From Streptomyces sp. HPF1205 (lineage in GTDB: Bacteria; Actinomycetota; Actinomycetes; Streptomycetales; Streptomycetaceae), in contig NZ_JAINVH010000022.1 of the NCBI RefSeq assembly GCF_020400825.1, positions 1 through 64,000 on the forward strand: a stretch of 64,000 bases of DNA, read 5' to 3'. This document shows positions 53,935 to 64,000 of this stretch, piece by piece. The position numbers were made by a program, and so were the translations under genes. The first letter of the stretch is position 1, and each line of letters begins with the position of its first letter. The notes under the pieces are model-generated. The model worked only from the letters and a program-made list of their open reading frames with translations, made no database searches and was not told where the DNA came from.

Positions 53935-54896
53935 CGCGCCCTCCATCGCGTCGCGACGCGGACCAGTACGAGGACGCCGACCGACACGAGCGCGGTGCCG
54001 AGGGCGAGGACGATCGATGCCGCCGCCGCGTCATGGAGGTCGTCGAGTGCGAACGCGTCCTGGTAGATCGACATGAGCGGAGCCCACGTGCTGGAGATGC
54101 TGTTGGTCAGCGGCTTGAGCATGATGGGTTCGCCGTAGAGCTGGAGGGATCCGAGCAGTGCGAAGACCGCGGTCAGGATGAGCGCCGGTCCGACCAGCGG
54201 CACCTTGATACGCAGGGCTATCTGGGTCTCGTTCGCCCCGTCCAGGCGGGCCGCCTCGATCAGCTCGTGGGGGATGCCGCGCAACGCGGTGTAGATGACG
54301 AGCATGTTGAATCCCGTCCCGCCCCAGACGGAGATGTTGGCGAGCGAGCCGTAGATGCCGCTGGGGCCGAGGAAGGGAATGTCCCCCCACCCGAGGGATC
54401 GGGTGACGTGCGAGAAGGGGCTGGTCCCCGCCAGGTACATGAACCCCCACATCAGTGCGGCCACGACGCCCGGCACGGCGTAGGGAATGAAGATCGCGGT
54501 ACGTGCGAAACGCCGCAGCTTCACCCCAGGCGTGTCCAGCAGCAAGGCGAACAGCAGCGCCAGACCGAGCGTCAGCGGCACGGCGATGACGCCGTAGAGC
54601 GCCAGGTGCCTGAGCCCGGCGATCAACCGGCTGTCGTGGAGCACCGAGACGTAGTTGTCGAACCGGACGAACACCGTGGACGGGGCGCCGAGGGGGCCGC
54701 CGCCGGTCCGCCGCCGGGCGTAGAAGCTGGAGTAGAGGGCGTACCCCAGCGGGATGACGGTGAAGACGGTGTACAGCAGCATCGCGGGTGCGCTGAACAG
54801 GTACGGTGCGCCATTGCGGCGGCGGCGACGCTTTGGCGGCGCGACCGCCACCGTCACCGGCCCTGTTGCCTTGTCGGCAGCGGTCGGCCCGGTCAC
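53931..54896 (-). CDS. ABC sugar transporter permease (MalF/CUT1 type)
   Basis: A 321-residue permease with six helices and the EAA loop EAARLDGANETQIALRIKVP. The GTG start is 73 bases after the binding-protein stop. It pairs with the next permease to form the membrane channel. Confidence 0.93.
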   Translation of the reverse strand: MTGPTAADKATGPVTVAVAPPKRRRRRNGAPYLFSAPAMLLYTVFTVIPLGYALYSSFYARRRTGGGPLGAPSTVFVRFDNYVSVLHDSRLIAGLRHLALYGVIAVPLTLGLALLFALLLDTPGVKLRRFARTAIFIPYAVPGVVAALMWGFMYLAGTSPFSHVTRSLGWGDIPFLGPSGIYGSLANISVWGGTGFNMLVIYTALRGIPHELIEAARLDGANETQIALRIKVPLVGPALILTAVFALLGSLQLYGEPIMLKPLTNSISSTWAPLMSIYQDAFALDDLHDAAAASIVLALGTALVSVGVLVLVRVATRWRAR

Positions 54897-54969
54897 GCTG
54901 ATCTCCTCTGCGACGCCCGGCGCTCGGCGCTCGGCTTCGGTCCGCGGCTGCGCGGTCCCGCCGGAGTGC

Positions 54970-56280
54970 TCATGAACCCTCGCTCACCTTGAAGCCCTGC
55001 TTCTTCAGGTCGGCCACGACGGCCTTCTGTGTGACGGTCAGGACGTCCGCCCACGGGGTGCCGTTGTGGACGGCCGCGTTCATCGCGTCGGTGAACGCGG
55101 ACGCCGCGACGTCCGTGTTCGGGCCCCAGGTGACAGGGCGGGTGTGCTTGGCGATCTCGGCGACGACCTTGTAGTAGTCCGTCTGCTGCGGCATGAGGGC
55201 CGGGGGCTTTTGCAGGGTGGCGGCTTTTTGTCCCGACAGTGCCGCGGGATAGCCGTTCTGCACGTTGAGGATCATCCGCGCACCCTGGTCGCCGGCGTCG
55301 AGCCACTTCGCGAACTCCGCGGCCTCCTTGGGGTGCTTGGACTTGGCGGTGACGACGACCGAGGACCCGCCCTGGAACGAGACGGTCGGGTCGTCCGGGT
55401 TCCAGCGGGGCAGCGGCGCGAGGGCCCACTTGCCGGCGGTCTTCGGTGCCACACCGTAGATGACACCGGGAGCCCACGCCGCGGAGGGCCAGGACAGCAT
55501 CGTGCCGTTGTTCAGTTCCTGGTTGTACGTGGGCGTGAGGATGGGATCGGCCGCGATGAGCTTGTCCTGATACATCTGCTGGAAGAACGTCATCACCTTG
55601 CGGGAGTTCGGGCCGTCGATGTCGACGGTCCACGTGTCCCCGTGGATCGACCACCAGTCGTCGCCGGCCTGCGCGGCCACCGCGGCGTACCAGCCCCATC
55701 CGTCGGTGCTCAGGGAAGCCATCGTGAGCTTCGGGTTCCGGGCCTTGATCGTCGCGGCCGCCTTGCGGTAGTCCGCCCATGTCACGGGCGTCTTGATGCC
55801 GTACTTGTCGAAGATGTCCTTCCGGTAGAGCAGCGCCATGGGACCGATGTCCTGCGGCAGTCCGTAGGTGCGGCCGCCGAAGGTCGTCTGCGCCCAGGAA
55901 CCGGGCGAGTAGTCGGTCCGCACGTCGGAAACGTAGTCGGTGATGTCCAGCGGCGCGCCGGCGACGATCATGCGGGGCAGCGACGTGTTCTCCACGAGCG
56001 CCAGGTCGGGCGCGTTTCCGGCGCGGATGGCGGCCAGCAGCTTGGCGGACGACTGCTCGCCACCGCCGGCGTCGGTGTGGACCACCTTGATGTTCGGGTG
56101 TGTGCGGTTGAACTCGGCGACCTCCTTCGCGCTTCCGGGCGCCCACGCCCAGTACTGCAAGGTGACCTTTTCACCGCTGGAGGTCGAGGTGCCTCCGCCC
56201 GAGCAGGAGGAAACGAGGAGTGCCGTGGCGGCTGCGGCGGCCAGTGCCGCCAGGATCGTGCGGGTCTTTCTGGTGTGCAT
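54970..56280 (-). CDS. ABC sugar-binding lipoprotein
   Basis: A 436-residue extracellular solute-binding protein of family 1. The lipobox LLVSSCSGG gives an acylated Cys. The mature part begins VTLQYWAWAPGSAKEVAEFN and shows the SBP motif of CUT1 proteins. The ATG at 56280 follows GGGAGAG. It would capture the oligosaccharide for the two permeases. A large inverted repeat, likely the ROK operator, stands 63-95 bases upstream. Confidence 0.94.
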   Translation of the reverse strand: MHTRKTRTILAALAAAAATALLVSSCSGGGTSTSSGEKVTLQYWAWAPGSAKEVAEFNRTHPNIKVVHTDAGGGEQSSAKLLAAIRAGNAPDLALVENTSLPRMIVAGAPLDITDYVSDVRTDYSPGSWAQTTFGGRTYGLPQDIGPMALLYRKDIFDKYGIKTPVTWADYRKAAATIKARNPKLTMASLSTDGWGWYAAVAAQAGDDWWSIHGDTWTVDIDGPNSRKVMTFFQQMYQDKLIAADPILTPTYNQELNNGTMLSWPSAAWAPGVIYGVAPKTAGKWALAPLPRWNPDDPTVSFQGGSSVVVTAKSKHPKEAAEFAKWLDAGDQGARMILNVQNGYPAALSGQKAATLQKPPALMPQQTDYYKVVAEIAKHTRPVTWGPNTDVAASAFTDAMNAAVHNGTPWADVLTVTQKAVVADLKKQGFKVSEGS

Positions 56281-56342
56281 GACTCTCCCTTGGCTCGCGG
56301 CAGGCTCTCGGCCTGTCGCGGCGACGAGCATCACTCACACCT

Positions 56343-56375
56343 CCCGAGTTTGTCAATGGAGGTGACAAACTCGGG
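56343..56375. promoter_or_regulatory. Probable ROK operator, importer operon
   Basis: CCCGAGTTTGTCA and TGACAAACTCGGG form a perfect 13-base inverted repeat around a 7-base spacer. The core GTTTGTCA-N7-TGACAAAC is repeated exactly at 59329-59351. Confidence 0.85.
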
Positions 56376-56466
56376 GCTCGGCGTAGCCTCTCGCATGCTC
56401 GGGAGCCTCTTCCGCCCCTCGGTCCGGGCCGTCGGCGGCCGTGAGGGCGCGGGCAGGCATACGTGT

Positions 56467-56514
56467 GAAGCCGCCGGGACGGTTCCCGGTCATGGGAACC
56501 GTCCCAGCGGCTTC
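56467..56514 (-). terminator. Terminator after ROK gene
   Basis: Arms of 21 bases (56467-56487, 56494-56514) pair with one mismatch around GGTCAT. It follows the ROK stop and ends the fucosidase-ROK transcript before the importer promoter. Confidence 0.75.
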
Positions 56515-56566
56515 GGCCGGCGGTCAGGCCTGCGGCCCCGTCCGCGGGGCGCGATGGGACACCGTC

Positions 56567-57727
56567 TCAGCGGTCGTATTCGGCGAGCCTGCGGTAGAGG
56601 GCCAGGCTGGCCGCCGCGCGCGCCCAGTCGAGGAAGTCGAACACGGTGACCTCGATGGCCGGCCGGTCCGGCACGGTGTAGACGGTGCGCATCCCCTCCT
56701 CGAATTCCCCGGTACGCGAATCGAGGATCGACGGGCTGTCACCCGTCAGGATCACCTTGTCCGGGTCGAGCAGGTTCAGGATGTGTCCGGCGGCCACACC
56801 GATCCCGTGGGCGGCACGCGCCAGTCGCCCGCGCGCCACCCGGTCGCCGCCCGCGGCGAGTTCGATGACCTCGCCGAGTGTGCGCACGCCGGCGACATCG
56901 TTCACGATCGAGGTCGTGGAGCTCTCCGCCCACAGGCAACCGACATGGCCGCGGGGGCACCAGGCGCCGTCGGAGGCGACCTGTACGTGGGCGAACCTGC
57001 CCGCCCTGCGGTGGGCGCCGAGGATGACCTTGCGGTCGGCGACCAGCCCGAACCCGATGTCGCGCCCGATCGAGATGAGCGCCATGCTGTCCTGCCCCTC
57101 GGCGAGGCGGGGCCATTGCTCGAACATGGTGAGCGCCACGACGTCGTCCTCCGCCCACACCGGGACACCGAACTCCGTCTCCCATGCCGAGCGGGCCGCC
57201 TCGGGCGCGACGGCGTGGAGGCCGACGCCGTCCGCCGCCCCGTCGATCCGCTCCGTGTTGCCGCACACGGCCAGCGCGGCCACCCGCAACCCGCTCGCCG
57301 CCGCCTCGTGCAGCCAGTCGCGGCACAGCGCGCCGACAACGCGTGTGTCCAGGTCGTCGACGTGCCGGCGCCGCTCCCAGACCACCTCGTTGTTCAGGTC
57401 GATGCCCGCCGCGACGAGTTCGTTCGCACGAACGTGCACGCCGATGAAGTGGAAAAGGCCGGTCCTGGCGTACAGCACGTCCGCGGGCCGCCCCGTGCTG
57501 GCCCGCTGCTCCCTGCCGCCTTCGACGATGAGACCCGCGGCCTCCAGATCGCGTGCGATCGTCGTCATCCGGGTGCGGGACAGTCCGAGCTTCTTCGCGA
57601 CCTCGCTCTTGGAGAGTCCCCCGTTCCACAGGATGCGGTTGTACGCGGCCTGCGTCGTCGGGTGCAGCTTCGGCCATCCCGCACCGGCCTCCCCGAGCGT
57701 GGCGGCGTCGTCAGGTGCGCTGGTCAT
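56567..57727 (-). CDS. ROK-family transcriptional repressor
   Basis: A 386-residue regulator. An N-terminal winged helix (LSKSEVAKKLGLSRTRMTTI) precedes a sugar-kinase-like ROK domain with the zinc motif region WCPRGHVGC. The ATG at 57727 is used; a longer frame overlaps the upstream fucosidase gene. It lies 58 bases after that gene and is probably cotranscribed. Both nearby operons carry the same operator, so it likely senses an imported sugar (fucose, galactose or a fucosyl oligosaccharide) and controls both. Confidence 0.93.
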   Translation of the reverse strand: MTSAPDDAATLGEAGAGWPKLHPTTQAAYNRILWNGGLSKSEVAKKLGLSRTRMTTIARDLEAAGLIVEGGREQRASTGRPADVLYARTGLFHFIGVHVRANELVAAGIDLNNEVVWERRRHVDDLDTRVVGALCRDWLHEAAASGLRVAALAVCGNTERIDGAADGVGLHAVAPEAARSAWETEFGVPVWAEDDVVALTMFEQWPRLAEGQDSMALISIGRDIGFGLVADRKVILGAHRRAGRFAHVQVASDGAWCPRGHVGCLWAESSTTSIVNDVAGVRTLGEVIELAAGGDRVARGRLARAAHGIGVAAGHILNLLDPDKVILTGDSPSILDSRTGEFEEGMRTVYTVPDRPAIEVTVFDFLDWARAAASLALYRRLAEYDR

Positions 57728-57785
57728 GAGTACATCCAACAGTCTCTCGGCATCCGCGTGCCGCGGCGCCGTCCGCAGCGGGGAC

Positions 57786-59294
57786 TCATCCCCTGGACCG
57801 CACACCGCCGGCATCGATCACCGCGAGTGTACGGATCGCCGGAAGGCCGCGGGACGCTTCGATCCTGACCTCGACCTCGTCCACGACGCGCGGGGGAAAG
57901 CGCAGGATGCGCTGGTGGCCGACGGAGTTCGCCTCGGCCAGTACCTCTTCGCGCCCGTCGGCCACCCCGGTCACCACGACCCGCTCCAGGCGCTGGCCCA
58001 GCGTGATGTCCTCGCGGATCACCACGGCCGCGACCTCGGTGGGGCCGGCGAGAACGAGTGATGCCGTCGGCACGGCGTCGGACACATCCGGGCGCCACAC
58101 GTACGGCCGGGCTCCCTCCCGGACCGGCCGCGCGAGCGCGGACCTGTCGGCCACGGGCTCGCCCGCGTCCGTGCGCAGCGCGCCGGACGACAGCCGCACG
58201 TCGGCGTCCAGCACCGCGTCGCGGAAAGCGCGGATGCGTTCGCCGAGCGCCGTGAGGGCGGCGACGTCGGGAGCGGCCAGGAGGCCACGGGGATCGGGTG
58301 GCACGTTGAGCAGCAGGCACGCGTTCCCGCCGACCGCGTCGCACCACAGGTCGAAGAGTTCGCCGGCGCCGCGGACGCGGTCGTCCTCGTGCCGGTGGTA
58401 GAACCATCCCGGCCTGATGGACGTGTTCACCTCGGCCGGGTACCACACGAGGTCGTCGAGCCGGCCGGCGAGGGCCGCGCGGCTGCCCAGATCCTCCTCG
58501 TCGCTGCGGACGAGCCGCGAGAAGGCGCCGTCGTCGGCGTGCTGCGAGCGGTCGGCCACGCGCTCGGCGTCCCGCAGCGCGGCGGGCACGACGCTCCACT
58601 CGTCGGCCCGGGTGTGCCCGGCCTCGTTGCCGCACCATCGCACGTCCGGCCCGCAGACCGAGATCACGGCGCCCGGTTGCAGACGCCGTACGACCTCGTA
58701 GTAGCGCTCCCAGTCGTACACCTGGTGCGCGCCGCCCGGGCCCTCGCCGTTGGCGCCGTCGAACCACACCGAGAACACCTCGCCGTAGCCGGACAGCAGT
58801 TCCTCCAACTGCCGCACGAAGAAGTCGTCGTAGGCCTTCCCCGAGCCGTACGTCGCCTCCGTGCGGTCCCAAGGCGACAGGTAGACACCGAACTTCAGGC
58901 CGTGTCGGCGCGCGGCGTCGGCCACGAGCCGCACCAGGTCGCCCTTTCCCTCCAGCCACCCGGCGGCGGCGACGGAGTGCTGGGTCACCCGCGAGGGCCA
59001 CAGGCAGAATCCGTCATGGTGCTTGGCCGTGAGGATGGCACCGGTCATCCCCGCCGCGGCGAACGCCGACATCCACTGGTCGACGTCGAGATCGGAGGGG
59101 TCGAACAGGGCCGGATCCTCGCCGCCCAGCCCCCACTCGCGGTCGGTCATCGTGTTCATGCCGAAGTGGATGAAGGCGTAGAACTCCATCGACTGCCACG
59201 CCACCTGTCTCGCGCTGGGCCGCACCGCGGTCAGCGCCCTGACCTCGTCGGCGGCATCGCGGGAGGGAGAGGGGGGCACTGTCTCATGGGTCAC
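57786..59294 (-). CDS. Intracellular GH29 alpha-L-fucosidase
   Basis: A 502-residue enzyme without signal peptide. GH29 landmarks are [32 protein letters not shown] and the nucleophile Asp179 in VWFDGAN; a C-terminal beta-sandwich follows. It should remove alpha-linked fucose from imported oligosaccharides. The GTG at 59294 is chosen; a GTG at 59324 would sit 5 bases from the operator. It is the first gene of the operon that also holds the ROK gene. Confidence 0.92.
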   Translation of the reverse strand: MTHETVPPSPSRDAADEVRALTAVRPSARQVAWQSMEFYAFIHFGMNTMTDREWGLGGEDPALFDPSDLDVDQWMSAFAAAGMTGAILTAKHHDGFCLWPSRVTQHSVAAAGWLEGKGDLVRLVADAARRHGLKFGVYLSPWDRTEATYGSGKAYDDFFVRQLEELLSGYGEVFSVWFDGANGEGPGGAHQVYDWERYYEVVRRLQPGAVISVCGPDVRWCGNEAGHTRADEWSVVPAALRDAERVADRSQHADDGAFSRLVRSDEEDLGSRAALAGRLDDLVWYPAEVNTSIRPGWFYHRHEDDRVRGAGELFDLWCDAVGGNACLLLNVPPDPRGLLAAPDVAALTALGERIRAFRDAVLDADVRLSSGALRTDAGEPVADRSALARPVREGARPYVWRPDVSDAVPTASLVLAGPTEVAAVVIREDITLGQRLERVVVTGVADGREEVLAEANSVGHQRILRFPPRVVDEVEVRIEASRGLPAIRTLAVIDAGGVRSRG

Positions 59295-59328
59295 TCGGGC
59301 CGTCCCGTTTCGTTGAGTTCTCACACGT

Positions 59329-59351
59329 GTTTGTCACGTCTGTTGACAAAC
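59329..59351. promoter_or_regulatory. Probable ROK operator, fucosidase operon
   Basis: GTTTGTCA-CGTCTGT-TGACAAAC, 8-base perfect arms with the same 7-base spacing as the operator at 56343-56375. It lies directly upstream of the intracellular fucosidase gene. Confidence 0.85.
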
Positions 59352-59439
59352 AGAGACTGTATCCTCAGTCGGACGCCGGGTCCACATACCTCTCGCCCAG
59401 GGCGCGCTCGCGATCGGCCGGATCGAAGCCTTCCTGTCC

Positions 59440-59467
59440 GCGGGCCCCGGCCGCGGCCGGGGCCCGC
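59440..59467 (-). terminator. Terminator after secreted fucosidase gene
   Basis: GCGGGCCCCGGCC and its complement form a 13-base perfect stem 27 bases after the stop of the secreted fucosidase gene. Confidence 0.75.
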
Positions 59468-59493
59468 TGCTCCCTGTCAGGCCGCAGGATCGG

Positions 59494-61722
<2,229 letters not shown>

Positions 61723-63501
61723 TCAGGAGGTACTGCCGGTGACCGTGGTCCCCGACCTGGTGACGTAGTACGTCACCGTGGCGCCGCTCCAGAAGTGGAA
61801 GGTGAGCGTCACCCGTGCTCCGTCGGTGAGGGAGTTCAGGAAGTCGGAGGTGAGGGTGATGGCGTTGTTGCCGTAATCCGGGGAGAACGTGCTGTTGAAC
61901 TCCTGGTAGGAGGTCCAGGTGGCGGTGCCGGCGTTGCTGCCGTCGGCGTACTTCGCCTCCATGGTCGCCAGCAGGTCGCCCCGGAACTGGGTCGGGACGG
62001 TCAGGGAGCTGGTCGTGCCGCTCGCGTTCGACAGCACCGGCGTGTCGTACGTGACCACGTTGATCTGCCAGGGGACGCCCTGGGAGAAGCGTGCCTGCAG
62101 TGTGGCGTCGACGCCGTAGGAGCGGCTTGCGGCCAGCCGGGTCAGCGCCGAGGCCTTCAGTGTGAGCTGGGTGCCGGCGACGGTGTAGTCGCTTCCGTAC
62201 TTGAGCCACGTGCCGCCCTGGGTGAGGCCCTGGAAGCTGGTTCCGTTCGTGTTGAGGGTCAGCGTCTGGTCGGTGATGGCGCCGGACTTCGGCAGGAAGA
62301 CGTTGTCGGAGGAGGCGGTTCCCGACCGCGTGGTCCAGCTCGAACGGATCTGGGCGAACAGGTGCGGATCGCGCAGTTGCAGGGTGCCGCGGTTGATGTA
62401 CGACCCGGCGTCCCACAGTTCGGTGGTGACCCCGTTGACACGTGCCTGGTAGCCGAGGGCTTCGAAGTACTTCAGTGCCTCGCCGTACTCGACGCTTTCG
62501 GGCTTGGTGTAGTCGGGGTAGCTGAGCAGGCTGTACTCGCCGAGGACGACGGGGATGCCGCGGGCGACGAACTCGCTGTGCATCAGGCCGAAGTCGGTGG
62601 TCATGTCCTGCTGGGTGTTGGCGTCGAAGCGGGTGAAGCCGGCGATGTTGACGCTGAACGGCCAGAAGCCGTAGTAGTGCACGCTCGCGATCAGGTTCGG
62701 GTCGTGCAGGGCGGTGATCGTGGCGTACAGGCTGTCCATGTCGGCCTGCGACGGCGTGTCGCCCAGCGTGGGCAGCAGCAGGTAGCGGGTGGCGTTGTTC
62801 CCGCCCGACGCGCGGACGATGTCGTGGAAGGAGGTGTTCAGCTCGTCGAGCAGCGGGGCCGCCTGGGCGTCGGTGACGTTGCTGAACTGGGGCTCGTTGA
62901 TGCTCTCCAGGACCAGCCTGTCCGGCTCGTCCTTGAAGGTTCCGGCGATCTGGGTCCAGGTCTTGTCGAAGCGGCTGCGCACACCGTCGTGGTCGGTGGG
63001 CATGCTGCTGATCCACTCCCACGAGTCGTGGTGGGTGTTGAGGATGACGTAGAGGCCGTCGGACAGCGCCCAGTCCACCACCTGTTTGACCCGGCTCATG
63101 AAGGCGGGGTCGATGGTGTAGTCCGGCGCCGGTCCCTCGTGGCCGGCCCACGTCACCGGGATGCGGACGCTGCGGAAGCCCTGCGCCCGGACGGTGTCGA
63201 ACAGGGACTTGGTGACGAGCGGGTTGCCCCACGACGTCTCGTCGGGGATGGCGTCCAGCGTGTTGCCCAGGTTCCAGCCGGGCTGCATGGCGGCGGTCAC
63301 CGACATCGCCGTGTGCGGCCTCACGGCCGACGTGCCGGTGTGCGCGCCGGCGGCGGTGCAGGACGACGCGTCCGTGGCGGAGCAGCCGGCCGCCGCGTCG
63401 GCGGTCGCGGTGCTCAGCGCGACGACGCCACCGACGAACAGGCTGAGGACGGCGGCGGTCAGGCCGGTCCGCCGGCGCTTTGCGGGGGGAAGGGGGGACA
63501 A
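61723..63501 (-). CDS. Secreted GH5 endo-beta-1,4-glucanase/xyloglucanase with X2 and C-terminal CBM
   Basis: A 592-residue exoenzyme. The TTG at 63501 has AGGAGG at correct spacing and gives a normal signal peptide (TGLTAAVLSLFVGGVVALST). The GH5 domain opens with PGWNLGNTLDA, the mark of subfamily 4; acid/base Glu203 is in ESINEPQF and nucleophile Glu322 in LGEYSLL. An X2/Ig-like module (FLPKSGAITDQTLTLNTNGT) and a C-terminal CBM46-like module follow, as in xyloglucan- and glucan-active GH5_4 enzymes. Exact substrate is an inference. Confidence 0.9.
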   Translation of the reverse strand: MSPLPPAKRRRTGLTAAVLSLFVGGVVALSTATADAAAGCSATDASSCTAAGAHTGTSAVRPHTAMSVTAAMQPGWNLGNTLDAIPDETSWGNPLVTKSLFDTVRAQGFRSVRIPVTWAGHEGPAPDYTIDPAFMSRVKQVVDWALSDGLYVILNTHHDSWEWISSMPTDHDGVRSRFDKTWTQIAGTFKDEPDRLVLESINEPQFSNVTDAQAAPLLDELNTSFHDIVRASGGNNATRYLLLPTLGDTPSQADMDSLYATITALHDPNLIASVHYYGFWPFSVNIAGFTRFDANTQQDMTTDFGLMHSEFVARGIPVVLGEYSLLSYPDYTKPESVEYGEALKYFEALGYQARVNGVTTELWDAGSYINRGTLQLRDPHLFAQIRSSWTTRSGTASSDNVFLPKSGAITDQTLTLNTNGTSFQGLTQGGTWLKYGSDYTVAGTQLTLKASALTRLAASRSYGVDATLQARFSQGVPWQINVVTYDTPVLSNASGTTSSLTVPTQFRGDLLATMEAKYADGSNAGTATWTSYQEFNSTFSPDYGNNAITLTSDFLNSLTDGARVTLTFHFWSGATVTYYVTRSGTTVTGSTS

Positions 63502-64000
63502 GGTTCCTCCTGCTCGGGCAGGCCCGTGCCCGGTCGTGGCACGGGGTGGGGGGAGAAGAACCGTCGGCGGCCGCATCGCACGGCACGCCGGACGTGTCGG
63601 TACCGGCGTCACCGGGACGGCGATCGACGGACACCTGGTGGAACAGTTCATCGCGCCCGGGCCGGTGATGTGCCCGGCACGGTTGAAAGCATGGCGGCGA
63701 ACGCCAAGGGGGGGCGCTCGGACCGTGCCGTTCCACCGCGCCATGGAGCCGGAGGCGTTCCAGAAGCGCGGCTTACGGGTCGCGGTCCGTCAGGGCCGCC
63801 GCACGGGCGGCGCGCGCGGGCCTGAGCACCCCTCGGCGAGATGCCTTGGTTCGCGCGTCAGTGCATGTATTGACGTTCGCCGTGTTGCTCACCGCGGGCC
63901 GGATCCGCGGCGGGACAGACGCGAGGTCTCACCGATACAGAACCTGCACCCCGCTCCACCGGAGTGTCAAGGGGTCGCATCGAATCGATTCGCCCCATCC
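63502..64000. other. Upstream region of the GH5 gene, no gene seen
   Basis: No coding sequence is supported. The perfect palindrome CGAATCGATTCG stands at 63981-63992, about 480 bases from the GH5 start, and may belong to the next gene outside the window. Confidence 0.4.

Overview
The base composition (very GC-rich, third codon positions almost all G or C), the TTA codons confined to secondary-metabolism genes, and the gene families present (modular PKS, LAL and WhiB regulators, Tat-exported and carbohydrate-active enzymes) point to a Streptomyces or close relative. Gene density, many gene remnants and mobile-element relics suggest an accessory part of a linear chromosome, probably an arm. 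No rRNA, tRNA or CRISPR array was recognised.

Region 1 (1-21.0 kb) is the end of a type I polyketide biosynthetic cluster. It holds the last two PKS modules (the second ending in a thioesterase), a translationally coupled FAD monooxygenase, an aldo/keto reductase divergent from a TetR regulator, a cytochrome P450 coupled to an acyl-CoA-dehydrogenase-like flavoprotein, a second divergent P450, a DHA2-type exporter and a large LAL regulator. The ketoreductases of both modules have ruined NADPH-binding motifs. TTA codons occur in the PKS, one P450, the exporter and the LAL regulator, so the pathway is probably bldA-dependent. A shared near-palindrome links the TetR gene to the exporter promoter.

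Region 2 (21.0-36.0 kb) is a mosaic of small stress- or redox-type genes (glyoxalase-fold protein, VioB-like ferritin, OsmC, SDR, seven-iron ferredoxin, ABM monooxygenase, orphan cytochrome b, coiled-coil/winged-helix pair, DUF427, cupin, DUF5134, WhiB) mixed with gene wreckage: a group II intron reverse transcriptase relic, a LuxR-ATPase pseudogene and several fragments. The striking feature is a recurrent promoter, TGTCACA-N16-GGTC, found at ten places with identical spacing, each correctly oriented upstream of a gene or remnant. It resembles promoters of ECF41-type sigma factors, but no sigma gene lies in the window.

Region 3 (36.0-44.1 kb) contains self-contained regulator/enzyme pairs, several with visible palindromic operators: TetR-SDR, epoxide hydrolase-TetR, XRE-NTF2-like, and a lone atypical SDR. 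An integrase relic and a Tat-exported HAF-repeat protein with a low-complexity tail lie between them.

Region 4 (44.1-64.0 kb) is devoted mainly to plant polysaccharides. Two secreted mannanases (GH26 and GH5) sit next to each other. After a few membrane or DUF genes comes a minus-strand locus with an ABC sugar importer, an intracellular GH42 beta-galactosidase, an intracellular GH29 fucosidase, a ROK repressor, a secreted GH29 fucosidase with lectin domains, and a secreted GH5 endoglucanase of the xyloglucanase type. Two near-identical inverted repeats (GTTTGTCA-N7-TGACAAAC core) precede the two intracellular operons and are the likely ROK operators. Together these genes could dismantle and import a fucosylated, galactosylated plant glycan such as fucogalactoxyloglucan.
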